This document shows, piece by piece, positions 1-11,951 of a stretch of DNA of 64,000 nucleotides. Every line of letters starts with the position of its first letter. The first letter of the stretch is position 1. Location of the stretch: the NCBI GenBank assembly GCA_907163345.1, contig CAJQUN010000033.1, positions 1,505,788 to 1,569,787 on the forward strand, read 5' to 3'. The notes under the pieces were generated by a model. That model did no database searches and had not been told where the DNA came from. It worked only from the letters and a program-made list of their open reading frames with translations. The position numbers and the translations under genes were made by a program. The DNA is from Haberlea rhodopensis. Taxonomy: Eukaryota; Streptophyta; Magnoliopsida; Lamiales; Gesneriaceae.

Positions 1-905
1 AAAATCGGTTCGGAATTTCAAAAAGGTTTCTAAACTAAAGTTGTAGATCATGAAGAGACGATCACTCCTTAAAAATTCCAGCCGCACGTGAAGGTCGGAG
101 CTCGGCCACACGCCGGCGCGACGGTGTGTGAGATGCACGCGTCGCCCCGATGTTCAATTTTCCGATGGCCGAACGTTGGTGGAATGATTTTAGGCATTTC
201 TGGAAAGTTACGCGATCGACTTATGGTTAAATTATCATGAATTTTTAAAGTCTTATGAAAAATAACCCGGATAAGTTTTGTACAAAAATGATTTGAAGAA
301 GATTCAACAACATATCTGGGTTGCTAATCACCATATGTTCTTAGGAATTTATTTAACATCCGGATTCAAAATCGAGCCAATCCAGTAAGACATCAAATTG
401 TGAGGTGAGGTGTACTACAAGTTTCTTGTTATATTGTAAGGCCTCGCTACCTTAGGTGTGTATTAAGTGCATTTATAAAGCTAAACTTGCATCCATCAGA
501 GTATAAGGGTTCATGTTGATGCACTGAGCTTAAGAATTACAGGGCCAAAATAAAATTTTCAAAAAGGAATTAATTATATTCCCAAAAAATGAATGTAAGT
601 CTATATATTTATTTTACCCTGTGTAGAAACTATACAAAGATTTGCTTTACCCTGTGTAGAAACTATACAAAAGTCATTCTTGTTCCCTCACTAAGGCCTT
701 AAAGACTTAACCTCTATTTTCATTGTTATTTATTGTGAGTTTCAGATATAGGGGTACCGGAGCCATAACCGGAGGAGAAAAAAATGGAAAAGTTGGCTTA
801 CCGGGATTGTTTTAATATTTTCTCTTTATTAAGTGTCAGACCGTTATGAGGAGTTTGTATTGTGTTATATTTTTATTACTAATTAGACTGTATAAACGCT
901 TCTAC
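1..905. repeat. Probable LTR-retroelement remnant, truncated by the window edge
   Basis: No reading frame is convincing here. The text has the look of plant Ty3 LTR or untranslated sequence, with a GC-rich patch at 90-180 and a short direct repeat (ccctgtgtagaaactata) at about 618-635 and 650-667. No termini or target duplication can be seen because the left end is outside the window. The assignment rests on general resemblance only. Confidence 0.3.
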
Positions 906-1608
906 TATAAATGAATGATTGTTACATAATATTCAGAGAGATATGGTTCCAGATAAGTGATTATGTGATATATGTCCGAGTCGAGTCCCACACTCTTGCT
1001 ATCGTTTTGATAGTCAATAACACAAAAAACAAGTGCATAGGATTGCAATTAATTTCACAAAGGATATTAGAAAGCTGTAGGATTACATATAAATATATGT
1101 TAAAAATAACACAATTGAGAACAACTCAGACTTAAATTGATAGGTAAAACCTTCACAGTTATGTATTATAACTACAAACATTATGCAGCGTGGTCAAAAC
1201 AATTATAGAAAAAAAACAATTAAAGCAAAAGCCATAATATGTGAAAGATAGTATAAAATTCATTATATATATATATATATTATATTATGTCTTTAAATTC
1301 ATTATATATACATTCCCCGGTATTAAATTCATTATATATATACATTCCCCGGTATTTTGTTTTTAACTAATGTATTTTATTAAAACATAAATTTATGATC
1401 AGAATTTTAGAATATTTTTAATCATTATACATATAAAAATTAAATTAAATCACAACATTTCATTATTTTAAAATTTATTTTTAAAAAATAATATAAGTTA
1501 CGTGCATGTTTATTACTTTAACAATCTCTTTAAAAAAAATCTTCAACCAAATGCTATTTTTTTTAAAAATGTGAATAAAAAAATAAAATAAATAAAGAGA
1601 GAGAAAGT
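906..1608. other. AT-rich intergenic stretch with a short tandem duplication
   Basis: No gene is seen. There is a TA microsatellite near 1263-1284 and a ~32-bp sequence (core attccccggta) repeated head to tail at about 1292-1322 and 1323-1356. Confidence 0.6.
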
Positions 1609-1629
1609 GAAGTATCGAGAGAGAGTAAA

Positions 1630-1709
1630 CATTTAGGGGTACAATTGGAATTTTGCAGAAATTGCTCTGGAAGCAATAGATAATGCTCTGGCATTATCGC
1701 CTGCCTAAA
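1630..1709 (-). repeat. Isolated Mutator-like terminal inverted repeat relic
   Basis: The segment contains two spaced 'gctctgg' blocks and a 'ggcattatcgcctgcc' end. Its order and spacing resemble the right terminal repeat of the element at 25406-30563 (ttgctctgag ... tactctggcagtatcctcaccc). No partner repeat was found in the window, so this may be a solo end or a member whose other end lies outside. Confidence 0.4.
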
Positions 1710-1869
1710 TAGAATATGTCCTATTAATTAATTATTTATTTACAGGTCTAATCAAACACCCCTATCCGTTCAAATTCTCCACCACCCAAAATGATTTAAC
1801 AGTGGGGGATGTAACACATACACTGTGTGTGACAAGAAAATTGGCCCCCGACAGGCAAACAAAGTGAGA

Positions 1870-2045
1870 TATTTCCTCACGTGTGGGTGGGGTCAAAGTC
1901 AACATTCCTTTGGCCATGGGTCCACACGTGCTGATTTTAAGTGTCTTGTCAGGAATAGACACGTACGTGTGAGGTTTGAGTGTGTGCTTCCACACACATC
2001 CAAATTATACATGGGCCTCGCCACAGCTCCATTTCACGTGATTAT
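1870..2045. promoter_or_regulatory. Cluster of G-box (CACGTG) motifs
   Basis: Three exact CACGTG hexamers occur at 1878-1883, 1925-1930 and 2035-2040, with a perfect 12-bp palindrome ACACGTACGTGT at 1959-1970. The patch is more GC-rich than its surroundings and also has a TTGAC-type W-box core in 'gtcaaagtcaac'. G-boxes are bound by bZIP and bHLH factors in plants. No downstream gene is visible on either side, so a promoter role is inference; it could be remote promoter DNA or a transposon subterminal region. Confidence 0.4.
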
Positions 2046-2771
2046 TATTTTAGACCCGGGATTTTTGGTGGATATGTTTCTCCTTTTATTCATCGCTTTA
2101 TTAATTAATTTATAATAATTATCATATTTTAGGTGGGTCAACTAAAATATCTGGGAAATACTTATATAGATCTAGCGTTAGTTCAAGCTATGAATCAATT
2201 CAATATGATTAATTTATATAATATTATTGATGTTAGCAGCCGACGCACATGCATTACGTGTGTAATGAAATTTTTAAATTTTAAATTTATACTAAATATT
2301 TATATTAAAAATATCTGATTTAAATATGATATTTTATAGGGAAGAGAAAAAATCGTCGCACATATTTTCGGAAGGAAAAAAAAACTGTTGAAAAATTAAG
2401 AATTAAGTTGGGAAGTTAATAGGCGATCTTCTGATATTATCCATTTATCTCATGATCTCATGTCTATTATTAAAGCAAATAGAGTGTATTTTTTTTAGAA
2501 TTTCACAATAGCTATATCGAAGTGGTTAATCTAAGGTGCTCACATATTATAATATAGTATATATGTTAATTCAATAACATTTTATTAAAAAGTAATGTAT
2601 TTTAATATTTATTTGGCAACCTGGAAAACTATATCCGATGCACCTTGAAACTTGGTATCTTAGTTCTAGATACTTGAAAATAACACAATAAAAAAATAAT
2701 TCGGGCAAAAATGAGAATTACAAAGCAAAATCATAAATTATGCATCAAACTACATAATTCTTTCAATGGAC
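2046..2771. other. Intergenic, nothing recognised
   Basis: AT-rich DNA with frequent stops in all frames and no recognisable repeat ends. Confidence 0.5.
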
Positions 2772-2780
2772 ATGACTATT

Positions 2781-2894
2781 TTTTTTTTAATGACGATAGA
2801 TCCCGCAGCTGCTATCTTAAGTGTACACTGGGTAAGCTCCCGAACTAAAACAATAGCTTGTAAATAACGTCAATCAGGTAAACCGGCAATGAAA
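2781..2894 (-). mobile_element. 5'-truncated Au-type SINE
   Basis: Read on the minus strand, the segment ends with the Au SINE 3' signature: an acceptor-like 'gtgtacact', then a 'gcagctgcggga' block, then 'cgtcatt' and an A-run (T-run at 2779-2789 on the plus strand). A 9-bp direct repeat ATGACTATT flanks it (2772-2780 and 2895-2903). At about 114 bp it lacks the tRNA-related head, as expected for a 5' truncation on target-primed insertion. Confidence 0.7.
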
Positions 2895-2903
2895 ATGACT
2901 ATT

Positions 2904-3486
2904 GCTCTTATTTATTGGCTACGATGATGGGTTTGCTCCATATTGATTAAAATAACTATTCTTGGTTTTAATTACATATGCTATGGACAATTTTAGTAAT
3001 AGCATTATTAAACTTTGCTATTAATCCTCCCAACTAATTGCACACTAGATAAATAATTAAGACGTGATTAATTAACTTTTTAAGTTAAGGGAATCGTATT
3101 ATATTGTGAGGTTGATTGAGCAAAGCTAATGAAGAAGTACTAGTACCATCCGTTAATAACAATCACCATCGCCGTCAGGCACAGTTACGGTCGCCGTCAG
3201 TCACAGTCATTGTCTCCATAAAGTATAACTAGCTCTCTTTTTCCAACTTTAATTTTTTCCGTCTCTTCTCTGTTTAGTCCTTTCAGTCGCATTCAAGCAC
3301 CTCATTTTCACCATTACTAATTAATTAAAATAATATTTAATAATTGTGATTAGTTAAAGACTTTTACCATTCTAAGGATTCCAATACGTAATCATATGAC
3401 TAATTCCAACAATTTAATTTGTGGAGGAATAATAAAATATTTAATTTCATTTTATAATCTATTATCTCGTACTCAAATCCAGAAAT
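2904..3486. other. Intergenic, nothing recognised
   Basis: No gene is seen. A short internally repetitive patch (cgccgtcag/cacagt) lies at about 3168-3212. Confidence 0.5.
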
Positions 3487-3491
3487 TCATC

Positions 3492-4131
3492 TGATGTCAT
3501 ATGACATATTGACTTCATCGGGTAAAATCCCCTCAAGAGCCGAACAAGTCATATACCGAACAGGGGACACCGAACAGATAGCACCGAATCGGGTTTTACC
3601 GAACAAAAAGACACCGAGCAGAACAACTGCTAAACCCTCTTCGGGTTTCTGGTCAAAGTATAGCGGAAGACCCGGTCATAATTAAAACTAATTAACCGGC
3701 TGAGATTGAACGTGCATTAACGGGGCGGATTTCTCGGACACGTTTGGCTCCAGTCAAGCCACGATCCGAGGACATCATGTTGCTGATTTCCCGCGAGTTA
3801 GTTACTGAGGACAGCCCTATAAATACCCTTGGATAACCTCATTGAGGGGTGGGATTTTTCTGGGCAAAGACTCCGAAGAGGGCAAATTTATGTCTGTTCG
3901 GTCTTTCTTGTTATTTTTCTAAAAACATTCGTACAAGTCATTGAGCGATTGTTATTTGTGTCCAGAGAGTCTTGTAAATCATCGACGAGATAGTGAAATT
4001 TTATACTGGACTAGGTCCCGTGGTTTTTCTCCCAATTTGAGGGTTTTCCACGTAAAAAATCTTGGTGTGTTTATCGTTATTTTGCATTAACACTTTATTA
4101 TACCTTATAGTCAAAATCTCGAATCACATCA
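3492..4131 (+). mobile_element. Solo LTR, Tat-like Ty3 family (same family as 54159-54781 and 61807-62395)
   Basis: A 640-bp LTR starts TGATGTCATATGACA and ends CACATCA. It is flanked by a perfect 5-bp target duplication TCATC (3487-3491 and 4132-4136). Inside are the family marks shared with the two LTRs near 54 and 62 kb: repeated 'ccgaaca' blocks, a 'ccctataaatacc' TATA region near 3815-3830, and the 'ggactaggtcccgtgg' and 'gttttccacgtaaaaaatc' blocks. No internal region remains, so the element was removed by LTR-LTR recombination. Confidence 0.93.
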
Positions 4132-4136
4132 TCATC

Positions 4137-5687
4137 ATTTATGCTTGAGTAAGAAATTAAATTATGTATTCAAATTTCTCGTTCTTTTTTAATACATCTT
4201 GATCTGTATTATGGAAGGATTTGAAATAATAATATAATACATTTCATTTCAAATATATAAATTTTAACTGAATATTTTTCAAATCTACTCCAAATCAAAT
4301 CTTTACATCCGAATACAACCTAAGTTAAATCAAATGCTCGATCTGTATGAAGGGTCGTATGGGTATAGAAAATATGGCGTATATAATATGTAGTATGCAA
4401 CAATGCTACGATATTTGGAGGTCTGATTAGTTTAAAGAATTTCATGTACAAAATAATGTATAAATTATAAACAAATAATTTATACATAATTGTTAAAGAT
4501 AATCATTATTTGTATTAACTAAGGTGTGGATAATGGAAGTACAACAAACTACATCGTCTTTTTAAAAATGATTTCATATATTTTTTTCAAAAATATAATC
4601 TACCGTGATTATCTTTGTACATGTAATATGCGAAATTATTGATCGTAAACTGTACATATTACGCAAAATATTGAAATAAAAAATATTTGAATCTCATTAA
4701 ATTTACATTACTTTTACCGTGAAAGTAATATCTACCGAGAAGAACAAATAAAAGAAGACGAAATTCATCATGAAAATAATTGATAACTTTTGATGTCAGA
4801 ACCGACCGGGACAAAATTGGCCACCAAGTCTGTAAATGCTGGAGAAAAAGAGCAAAGCAGACAAATATGCATGATAATAGGGTCCTTACAACCGAATTAT
4901 TTTTGGCTACCCAATTGGATCACTATCCCAAATGGAACAGTGATTCATATTTATCAATGTCCTATTCCATAGAGTAGCCAAGAAAAATAACCCCTTACAA
5001 CCATCCAAGACGCATCACAATAAAGTGAAAAGTTTACGAATTATCTAACCAAATAATTGACTAGCACTAGTCGCTTTATATTTTCTAAATTTCTTTTCTC
5101 GGTTTTTTTTGACGCACAACTTTAATTTTTAACGAAATAATGTCGTCGTTTCATTTCTTGCGACTGTGTTTTAATGGGCATCAGCCATTTCTGAATAAGA
5201 CTGCATAAATGTTTGTGTTTTGCTGCTTTCTGCAAAGGCAAGAATGTGGAGCAGGTTCTGAATCAGAATACCATTATTGCATTTTATCTTATCCGTACTT
5301 AATACGATCCAAATTATTGTCTGTGAAGTTAATTAAATAGTGCTGTTTCAATTTCTTTGTCCCTTGAATGGAATAAATGCCAGACCCGTTTCTCCGGCCA
5401 TATCGCCGGGCATGGCCGCACCCAGGTGCATGTAAGTCTGTCTGAGTGAGAAGTGGAATAGTTTGTTTTCTGGCGTAGGGTTTTTGTTGTACATAGTAAA
5501 TTTTATAGATAAAATATTGATTATAGGTATTTTTGGCTACGAGCTAGGGCTTCAAACTTTTGAGTTGGATTATCGTTTATGGATATGAGATTAAACTTTT
5601 AACTATGACGATAAGATTATTTTGCTTTGGACATTATAATGTGATATTTAGTTATACCTTTGTAATTTGTAGGTACCACCTTGTACG
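4137..5687. other. Intergenic, nothing recognised
   Basis: AT-rich DNA. Short open frames at 4780-4977 have no recognisable family. A GC-richer patch at 5385-5440 is not interpretable. Confidence 0.5.
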
Positions 5688-5697
5688 CAATATAAGG

Positions 5698-6098
5698 AGC
5701 TAACTGCGTATTACCATATTATTTTGAAAATAAGCAGATTACACATTTATTGGTTTAAGAATAGGCTTTTTACCTATTCGTAGATTTGAAAATAGACAGA
5801 TTACCCCTGTGATTTGAAAATAAACATTTTATCCGATGTGGTTTTGAAATAGGCACTTTACCCCTTATGGTTTGTGAATATGTGTGTAAAATACCCCTTC
5901 ATTGATGCCATTTTTTGCAAATTACAATGATGTAAAGTTCCTATTTTCAAAAACATAGGTGGATAAAGTGCATATTTTTTTAAAAAATGAGATAATCTGC
6001 CTATTTTTAAAACCACGGGGGGTAAAATGCATATTTTTAAACAACTGGAGGTAATCAGCTTTTTTTCACAATCAAATGGGGTAATTCGTCACTAGCTC
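5698..6098. mobile_element. Foldback (Mutator-like) MITE with short internal repeats
   Basis: The ends are imperfect inverted repeats (agctaactgcgtattacc against agctagtgacgaattacc). The flanks match as caataTAAGG (5688-5697) and caataTAGG (6099-6107), a 9-10 bp target duplication with one indel. Inside, ~35-bp units (ttgaaaataggca..ttacccc) run in one direction in the left half and the reverse complement in the right half, so the whole element can fold back. Confidence 0.7.
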
Positions 6099-6231
6099 CA
6101 ATATAGGTAATGAGAGTCATAACAAAAGTATGTATTTAAGTATGTAACAAATAATGATAAAATCTTTATTTAGTTAACAAAAATTTACTTAAAAAGGTTT
6201 CCTAATTAGCTGCTATCTAACATTTTAGAGG

Positions 6232-6650
6232 GTTTTTTTGGCAGATTACCCCCTATAGTTTCCCAAATAGGTGGATTACCCCCATGTGGTTTGACAATAT
6301 GCATTTTACCCCTATGCAGTTTATCCCATGTGGTTTGAAAATAATCATTTTACTCCCATTTGGTTTGTGAAAATAGGCCTTTTACTCCCCGCGGTTTTAA
6401 AAATAGGCAGTTTACCCCTACGTGTATGGTGTATTTCAAACATCTATTCACAAACTATAAGGTGGTAAAATGCTTATTTTTGCAAACCACAGGGGTTAAA
6501 ATACCTATTTTCAAATCACAGGGGGTAAACTGCCTATTTGTAAATCAAAAGGGTTGGATGGGTGAGGGTGAGGGCAAAATGCATATTTTCAAACACAGGG
6601 TGTAATTTACATATTTGGCAAACCAAAAGATAGTTACTTGCCACTATTTC
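6232..6650. mobile_element. Second foldback MITE of the same family
   Basis: It is flanked by a perfect 11-bp direct repeat CATTTTAGAGG (6221-6231 and 6651-6661). The ends share a GGCA..GATTACC-type inverted motif. The body holds inverted arrays of the same ~35-bp 'aaaataggca/ttacccc' units as the element at 5698-6098. Confidence 0.72.
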
Positions 6651-6815
6651 CATTTTAGAGGTTTATACTATCCATCTATTTTTGTGAACGACATATCTTT
6701 TCCTATGTAAATTACTATGGAAATAGATTTTGTAAAAACAAAATTACTTTCAGAATAATTTGATGACGTGTTTTAAGGATGACTTTTGCTTGTGTTGTTG
6801 CTGCCTACATGCGTA

Positions 6816-6892
6816 GTGCCTTTAAGACATCTACATCACACCAAATTACACAAATATATATTAGATGTGTGGTGCAGATGCCTCTTAGGCAC
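6816..6892. repeat. 77-bp hairpin (27-bp imperfect arms)
   Basis: The left arm gtgcctttaagacatc.. is matched by the reverse complement of ..gatgcctcttaggcac at the right. The loop is AT-rich. It may be a minimal MITE; no clear target duplication is seen. Confidence 0.5.
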
Positions 6893-6899
6893 AATGACT

Positions 6900-7430
6900 T
6901 TCCCCCAATTGGAACATATTACTAAAATTAAGGATGACGATCAAAAAATAAGTCTTGATTTGTCTTGTCATAGTTTTCATTTCCTTGTTACAAAAGTCAA
7001 TTCTGACAATGACCAGCGTATAAATTATGTATAAATAACAATGCAATTTCCACGATCGTTTCTATATAGGAGAAACTCACTTAAAATACCCAAAGCTAAA
7101 TATTTTTCTAAGTTCAATTCCTATGCCAGTAATTTTCTGTTTACACTCCATACTGTCACATTTATTTTGGTTTGAACTCCATATAGCACACAAAATTACT
7201 AACATACCCTTAAAAGAAACAAAAACCACAAAAAAACCTATCATCTTCCCTCCAATTTCCTCCATCCAACACGTCATGTTCCATGGAAAAAAAACAAGCT
7301 TGCAACGCCGGTGATGGAGGAATCATGCTGCCACCGGAGCGGATGCCGGAATTAAATGTCCAGCTTTAGCGCCTACACAAACCCTTTTGGCCGATTCTTA
7401 AATGGTTGATTTCTCGGGCATCGAAGCTCC
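6900..7430. other. Intergenic, nothing recognised
   Basis: No coding signal. Short frames at 7077-7314 overlap on opposite strands and match nothing recognised. Confidence 0.45.
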
Positions 7431-7489
7431 GATTTTAAATTCCTTACAGACCCAACCACTTAATCTCATGGGTAATCTTTACAGATCCA

Positions 7490-7750
7490 ACCAAATTTGT
7501 ACGACGTTAATATCGGTTATAAATAGATTTAATACCAACTTTGTATATAGTTAATGATGGTAAATAGTTGAATAATATCAATTTCAAACAAAAAAATAAA
7601 ATAGTTTTAATTTGCAGAATTACATATTTTTATGTATTATTATATTTTAATACCAACTTTGTACTACGTTAATACCGATTTTAAATGGATTTAATACCAA
7701 CTTTCTACACAGTTAATACTGAAAAAGTGTTGAATACTACTAATTCCTGA
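7490..7750. repeat. Degenerate minisatellite (taataccaacttt units)
   Basis: Units containing 'aataccaactttgta' and 'gttaatac' recur at irregular spacing of 60-130 bp. The array is broken at its right side by the copia solo LTR. Confidence 0.5.
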
Positions 7751-9038
7751 TGTTGGAACCGAAGAGGGGGGTGCATGAGGTTCCTTGGCTACTTTAGCGT
7801 TTTAAAATGAATTTGCAAAATAAACGAGTTTGCGCTGCGGAAGACTTAAGTCAATCGATAAATAAATAAAATTAAGAAGTAAATAAATGCGTAAATTAAA
7901 TAAAGCGATAAAAGACAAGAGAATTTGTTATAGAAGTTCGGCGATGAATCGCCTATGTCTCCTCTTCCCGGCTAGATAACTTCCAACCGAGGTTCCACTA
8001 GAACGAATGATCTTGGCCTTGAGGGCTCCAAGTTAGCCACAATACAACTCTTCCCGAGTACACAAAGCTCTTCATGAGCACAAAACTCTTCACGAGTCTT
8101 CTTGGCCTTAAGGGCTCCAAGGATAGCCACACAAAAACTCTTCCCGAGTTACCAACACTCTTCACGAGTCTTCTTGGCCTTAAGGGCTCCAAGGATACCA
8201 CAACACATGCACCAACTTTACTTGTTGACGACTTTATAATTTTCAACTTGCGTCAGGTGTTGGAGGACCTTACAATAACTCAACAAACACATACACGGTG
8301 TACCAACACGAAGAAAACAAGACTCACACAAAATAAAAGAATCACAAACTCCAATACAACAACAATGTATGGAGATTGCAAAGCTATATGAATTTTGAAT
8401 AAGCAAAGCTTTGTAGAAGTTTGTAGGCTTGTTTCTTGTCTTCAAAAAGCTCCAAAAGATCAATATTTATAGTGTAGGAAGCCCCCAAGGCTCCTACTAG
8501 CCATTGCTACACAAAAGGCTGAAATCACTCCTCGATCGCCTCAGACATCGCCTCGGGTGATCACCATCGCCGCGCCCCAACGGTCAGCATAAATCACGCA
8601 TCGCCTCAGGCGATGTCCCGATCGCCTCAGGCGATCACTACTGAAAATAAATGCCTTAGCCTCAGCTGGTCCAAAATCTTCATCGCCTCAAACGATGCAC
8701 ACATCGCCTCAGGCGTTCAACGCATCACCTCAGGCGATCAGCCCATCACCTCGGGCGAACTCCCCCTGCACGCGAGCCTCTGCGTCACCTCCGTCGATGT
8801 GCGTGGCGATGCCTTCCTGACAGCCATCGCCTGGGGCGATGATCACCATCGCCTGGGGTGATCCTGCCCAGGTTTTGCACACTTGATTTTCTTCAATCAA
8901 TCCACTTTCAATCAATACACATGTACACTAAGTAGACACATTAGTATAACAAACACAAGTTTTGTTGATCATCAAAACTCAAAAATAATCCGGGGATAAA
9001 TTAAAGCATCAAACACAACCATCGTTTAAGGCTCAACA
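7751..9038 (-). mobile_element. Solo LTR, Ty1/copia SIRE-like
   Basis: A 1288-bp LTR with TGTTG...CAACA ends is flanked by CCTGA (7746-7750) and TCTGA (9039-9043), a 4/5 matching target duplication differing by one transition. Read on the minus strand it begins with the SIRE-like 'gatgatcaacaaaacttg' region. It has a TATAAATA box near 8465-8472 and ends near a 'cggttccaaca' terminus. A ~60-bp segment (cttcacgagtcttcttggcc..) is repeated inside at about 8085-8200. Confidence 0.72.
8535..8875. repeat. Array of GCGAT/ATCGC palindromes inside the copia LTR
   Basis: At least ten copies of ATCGCCTCAGGCGAT-like imperfect palindromes (cgcctc/gaggcg arms) occur in 340 bp at irregular spacing. This is the GC-richest part of the LTR and lies upstream of its TATA box on the minus strand. 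Confidence 0.75.
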
Positions 9039-9289
9039 TCTGAGATACTTCCATTCACCCAACAAAACCACATCATATGAGACAACCAATATTATCACTC
9101 TTTCATTCTCAATCACCATCATCAACCAATAAAGCTCCTACCCAAGCTCCATTTTTATCAATCAAACCCCACGCCATTGGCACCACCCCTCATTCTCAAC
9201 CACCATTTTCACCTAAGAAATCCAAGATTTTCAACATTTTTCCACTATTAAACTTCTCATTGTTTTTATGTATTTAATAATTTTAATAC

Positions 9290-9515
9290 CAAAACTTGCA
9301 CAGTACCTATTAGAACACCTTGCACCAATACATTTCTTCATATTTTTAAACTTGCACCAGTAACAAATTCCATGCACCTTGCACCTTAAAATTATATTGA
9401 AAATTACCTTTTGAATTTCTTCATATTTTTTAAACTTGCACCTTGCACCTTAAAATCAGCTCCATACCAAAATTTGAAACTTGCACCTTAAAATCAATTC
9501 CATACTGTCAAGATT
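9290..9515. repeat. Short-unit repeat (aacttgcaccttaaaatc)
   Basis: The motif 'cttgcacc' recurs seven or more times with 'ttaaaatc' and 'ttcttcatatttttt' neighbours in about 220 bp. No coding capacity was found. Confidence 0.55.
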
Positions 9516-9648
9516 CTGCAATTTTTTGTCAACATGGAGAAAGTTCAGTGAGGGCCGAGAACGATTCAAGGGAAGGGGAGGGTGGAGCGGAGCTTCTTCG
9601 ATATTTCATCAAAATGGAGGAAATTTGAGTGAGGGATTTTGGTGCACT

Positions 9649-11946
9649 TGTAAGGACCCCATGCCCTTGACCCGTTATTAGTGTATTAATCCATACCATT
9701 AGTGCATATAATCATAATATCATGGGGAAAAGCCATATGCAAGTACAACACCATATGCTATCCAGAAAATTTCTTGCATTTGATCCACATAATATCCAAA
9801 TTCCCCAACCAAGATTACATATATAACATGCACCCTCATAATACACTAACATGCTCTCAGTTCATTTAGCATTTCCATATTTAATTGCATGCAAGCCACA
9901 AATGAAGAGAGAAGACATGGCCATTTATACATTCCATATACACGTAACATGTACTCACATGAGAGCACCCAATGAATAAGCGTGTATCTAATGTATAAAA
10001 TACCCTACCAGATACCGTTACTGGCACTTCAATCCTGGAAGGACCTCCCAAGCACAACTCGATCTCAACTCTGGATCTGTGTACTTATTCAACCAGCTCT
10101 GGTACCTCGATCCTGGAAGTACCTCCAATCAACAGTCCGAGTTCAACTCCAAGGCTGCTGCTACACCTGTATCACCTGCCCCAACAGAGACAGCCCCCAC
10201 ATGGGGTGAGCATATCAATACCACCAATTCAATAATCACAATATTACAGTTCATAATTTACAAAATGTAAATGCCATGAATTATGATACTCCCTAGCTGG
10301 TATCATCCTCATCCGGGATCCCCTGTATTGTCCTTGTTCTCAAAATAACCGAACTCATCAAATTCCCAAAGCCAGTTAATGGCCACGTAGATTAACATAT
10401 GCCATTTCTATTATGCCAGTTCCATGATCAATATAGTAAAATCATTATATAAAAGACTGTAGATATCACATATATCTAACCAATGATTCCATGTTCTTAT
10501 TTCATTGCTCGCTCCACAATAGCGGCATTTTAAACCCCACGCACGCTCAACAATAGCGGCATCGTGACCGACGGTCGCTCAACATCGACAATATCTCAAT
10601 GATTGCTCGCCCAAGGCGGCACCAAATAATTCCCAATGTATTTCCATTTATCGCAATTACCATAAACTATACATTTCACAATACATTTATCACTAGTACT
10701 ACAAACCATACATTTCAACAATCGTTTATTGCAATTATCACGTACCGTGCATTTCACAGTTGTAATAATATAACAGGTTATGCTCGTACGTTTTACGTAC
10801 CTTATACTTCCGTAGTTCGAGTCCAACCTCGCCTGAGTCCCACGACCCGATGAATTATGTGCTAACACATAAATAGCTCACAATTAAACACAAGCATGCA
10901 ACCACGTGCCCAAGCACGTTCATAACCCCCAAACATATCGTCAATCCATGACGATTATCAAAATAAAAGTCCCCCGGCTAAGCATGCATAATACCCAAAA
11001 TGTACCATTTTTCATGTTTAAAAGATTGCCAAAAACCCAATTCCGTTTTATAAAACTTTGGCTCCAACCAATCCATTTTAAAAGTATAGCATTCCCATTG
11101 GAATGTAGATATTGCCCCGGAAATGGCCCCTTTAACTGCTCGCGATCGATCGCCGAGACCTCGCGATCGATCGCTAGCACTGTTCATCGTCACTCAAAAT
11201 ACAGCAGCACGTCGCGATCCATCGCCACCTGCGATTTTCCGAAAAATTTGAGCTTCCATGATGTTTTTGACACTCAAACTCAAAACCAACACCCCATACA
11301 CCACCAACACCTCAAATACATCATTTAAAGCCAATAAAAACTCTAAAAACTCAACTTGGATTTTTAACCAAAAATCCCCAAATCCCATAACTAAATCTAA
11401 ACCCAACCAAACTCTACGATACTACTACCAAATCGAAGACAATGATGAGGGGAAGATGAATACCTGATTATCTTTGATAAAAACGGCTCCCGAGCCAAGC
11501 TACTAACGATTTTCCCATTAAGGGAGAAGAGGGGAAATGGGGGGAAAGGGTTTTGAGCGATGAGAGAGGGGAGAGAGGGAAAGGTTCCGTGCCAAAATGA
11601 CGGAATACCGAGTCCACTTGGTATATATAGTACCAAAACTCCAAAATATCAATCCCTCCACAAATACATCATGACTCACTAAAAATCATCTGTTTCCAAA
11701 AATCACTTCCCAATCTCTATTTTCCTTATCTGCCCTAGTACAAAGTACTCCGGACCCCAAATCCCGCCAAAGACCAAATTCCAAGGTTATCATCACGATG
11801 AGAATACAATCTCATCCCTTGGATCCAATGACTCCATAAATTGGATTTAAAATCCCCGAGAGTCCCAAAACCGTAATTAATTCAAGATTGCCACAAATAG
11901 ATTATTACCACACCGGGATTAACACCATTAATCCCCGGGCATCACA
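9649..11946 (-). mobile_element. 2.3-kb solo LTR, Ty3-type (Tekay-like ends)
   Basis: The LTR runs from TGTAAGGACCCC to CGGGCATCACA on the plus strand, so on the minus strand it starts TGTGATGCCCG. It is flanked by a perfect 5-bp duplication GCACT (9644-9648 and 11947-11951). A TATATATA box lies at about 11621-11629 on the minus strand, ~320 bp from the LTR start. Its termini match those of the LTR at 38553-41031. Open frames inside are incidental. Lineage is judged from the ends only. Confidence 0.9.
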
Positions 11947-11951
11947 GCACT

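Noticed and set aside
1762..2115. Overlapping frames on both strands (77 and 96 aa)
   Set aside because: Frames are open because of the GC-rich G-box patch; no family similarity and no gene structure.
8074..8463. Frames of 80-105 aa on both strands
   Set aside because: They derive from the duplicated segment inside the copia solo LTR.
10906..11328. 140-aa plus-strand frame
   Set aside because: It lies entirely in the solo LTR 9649-11946 and shows no domain.
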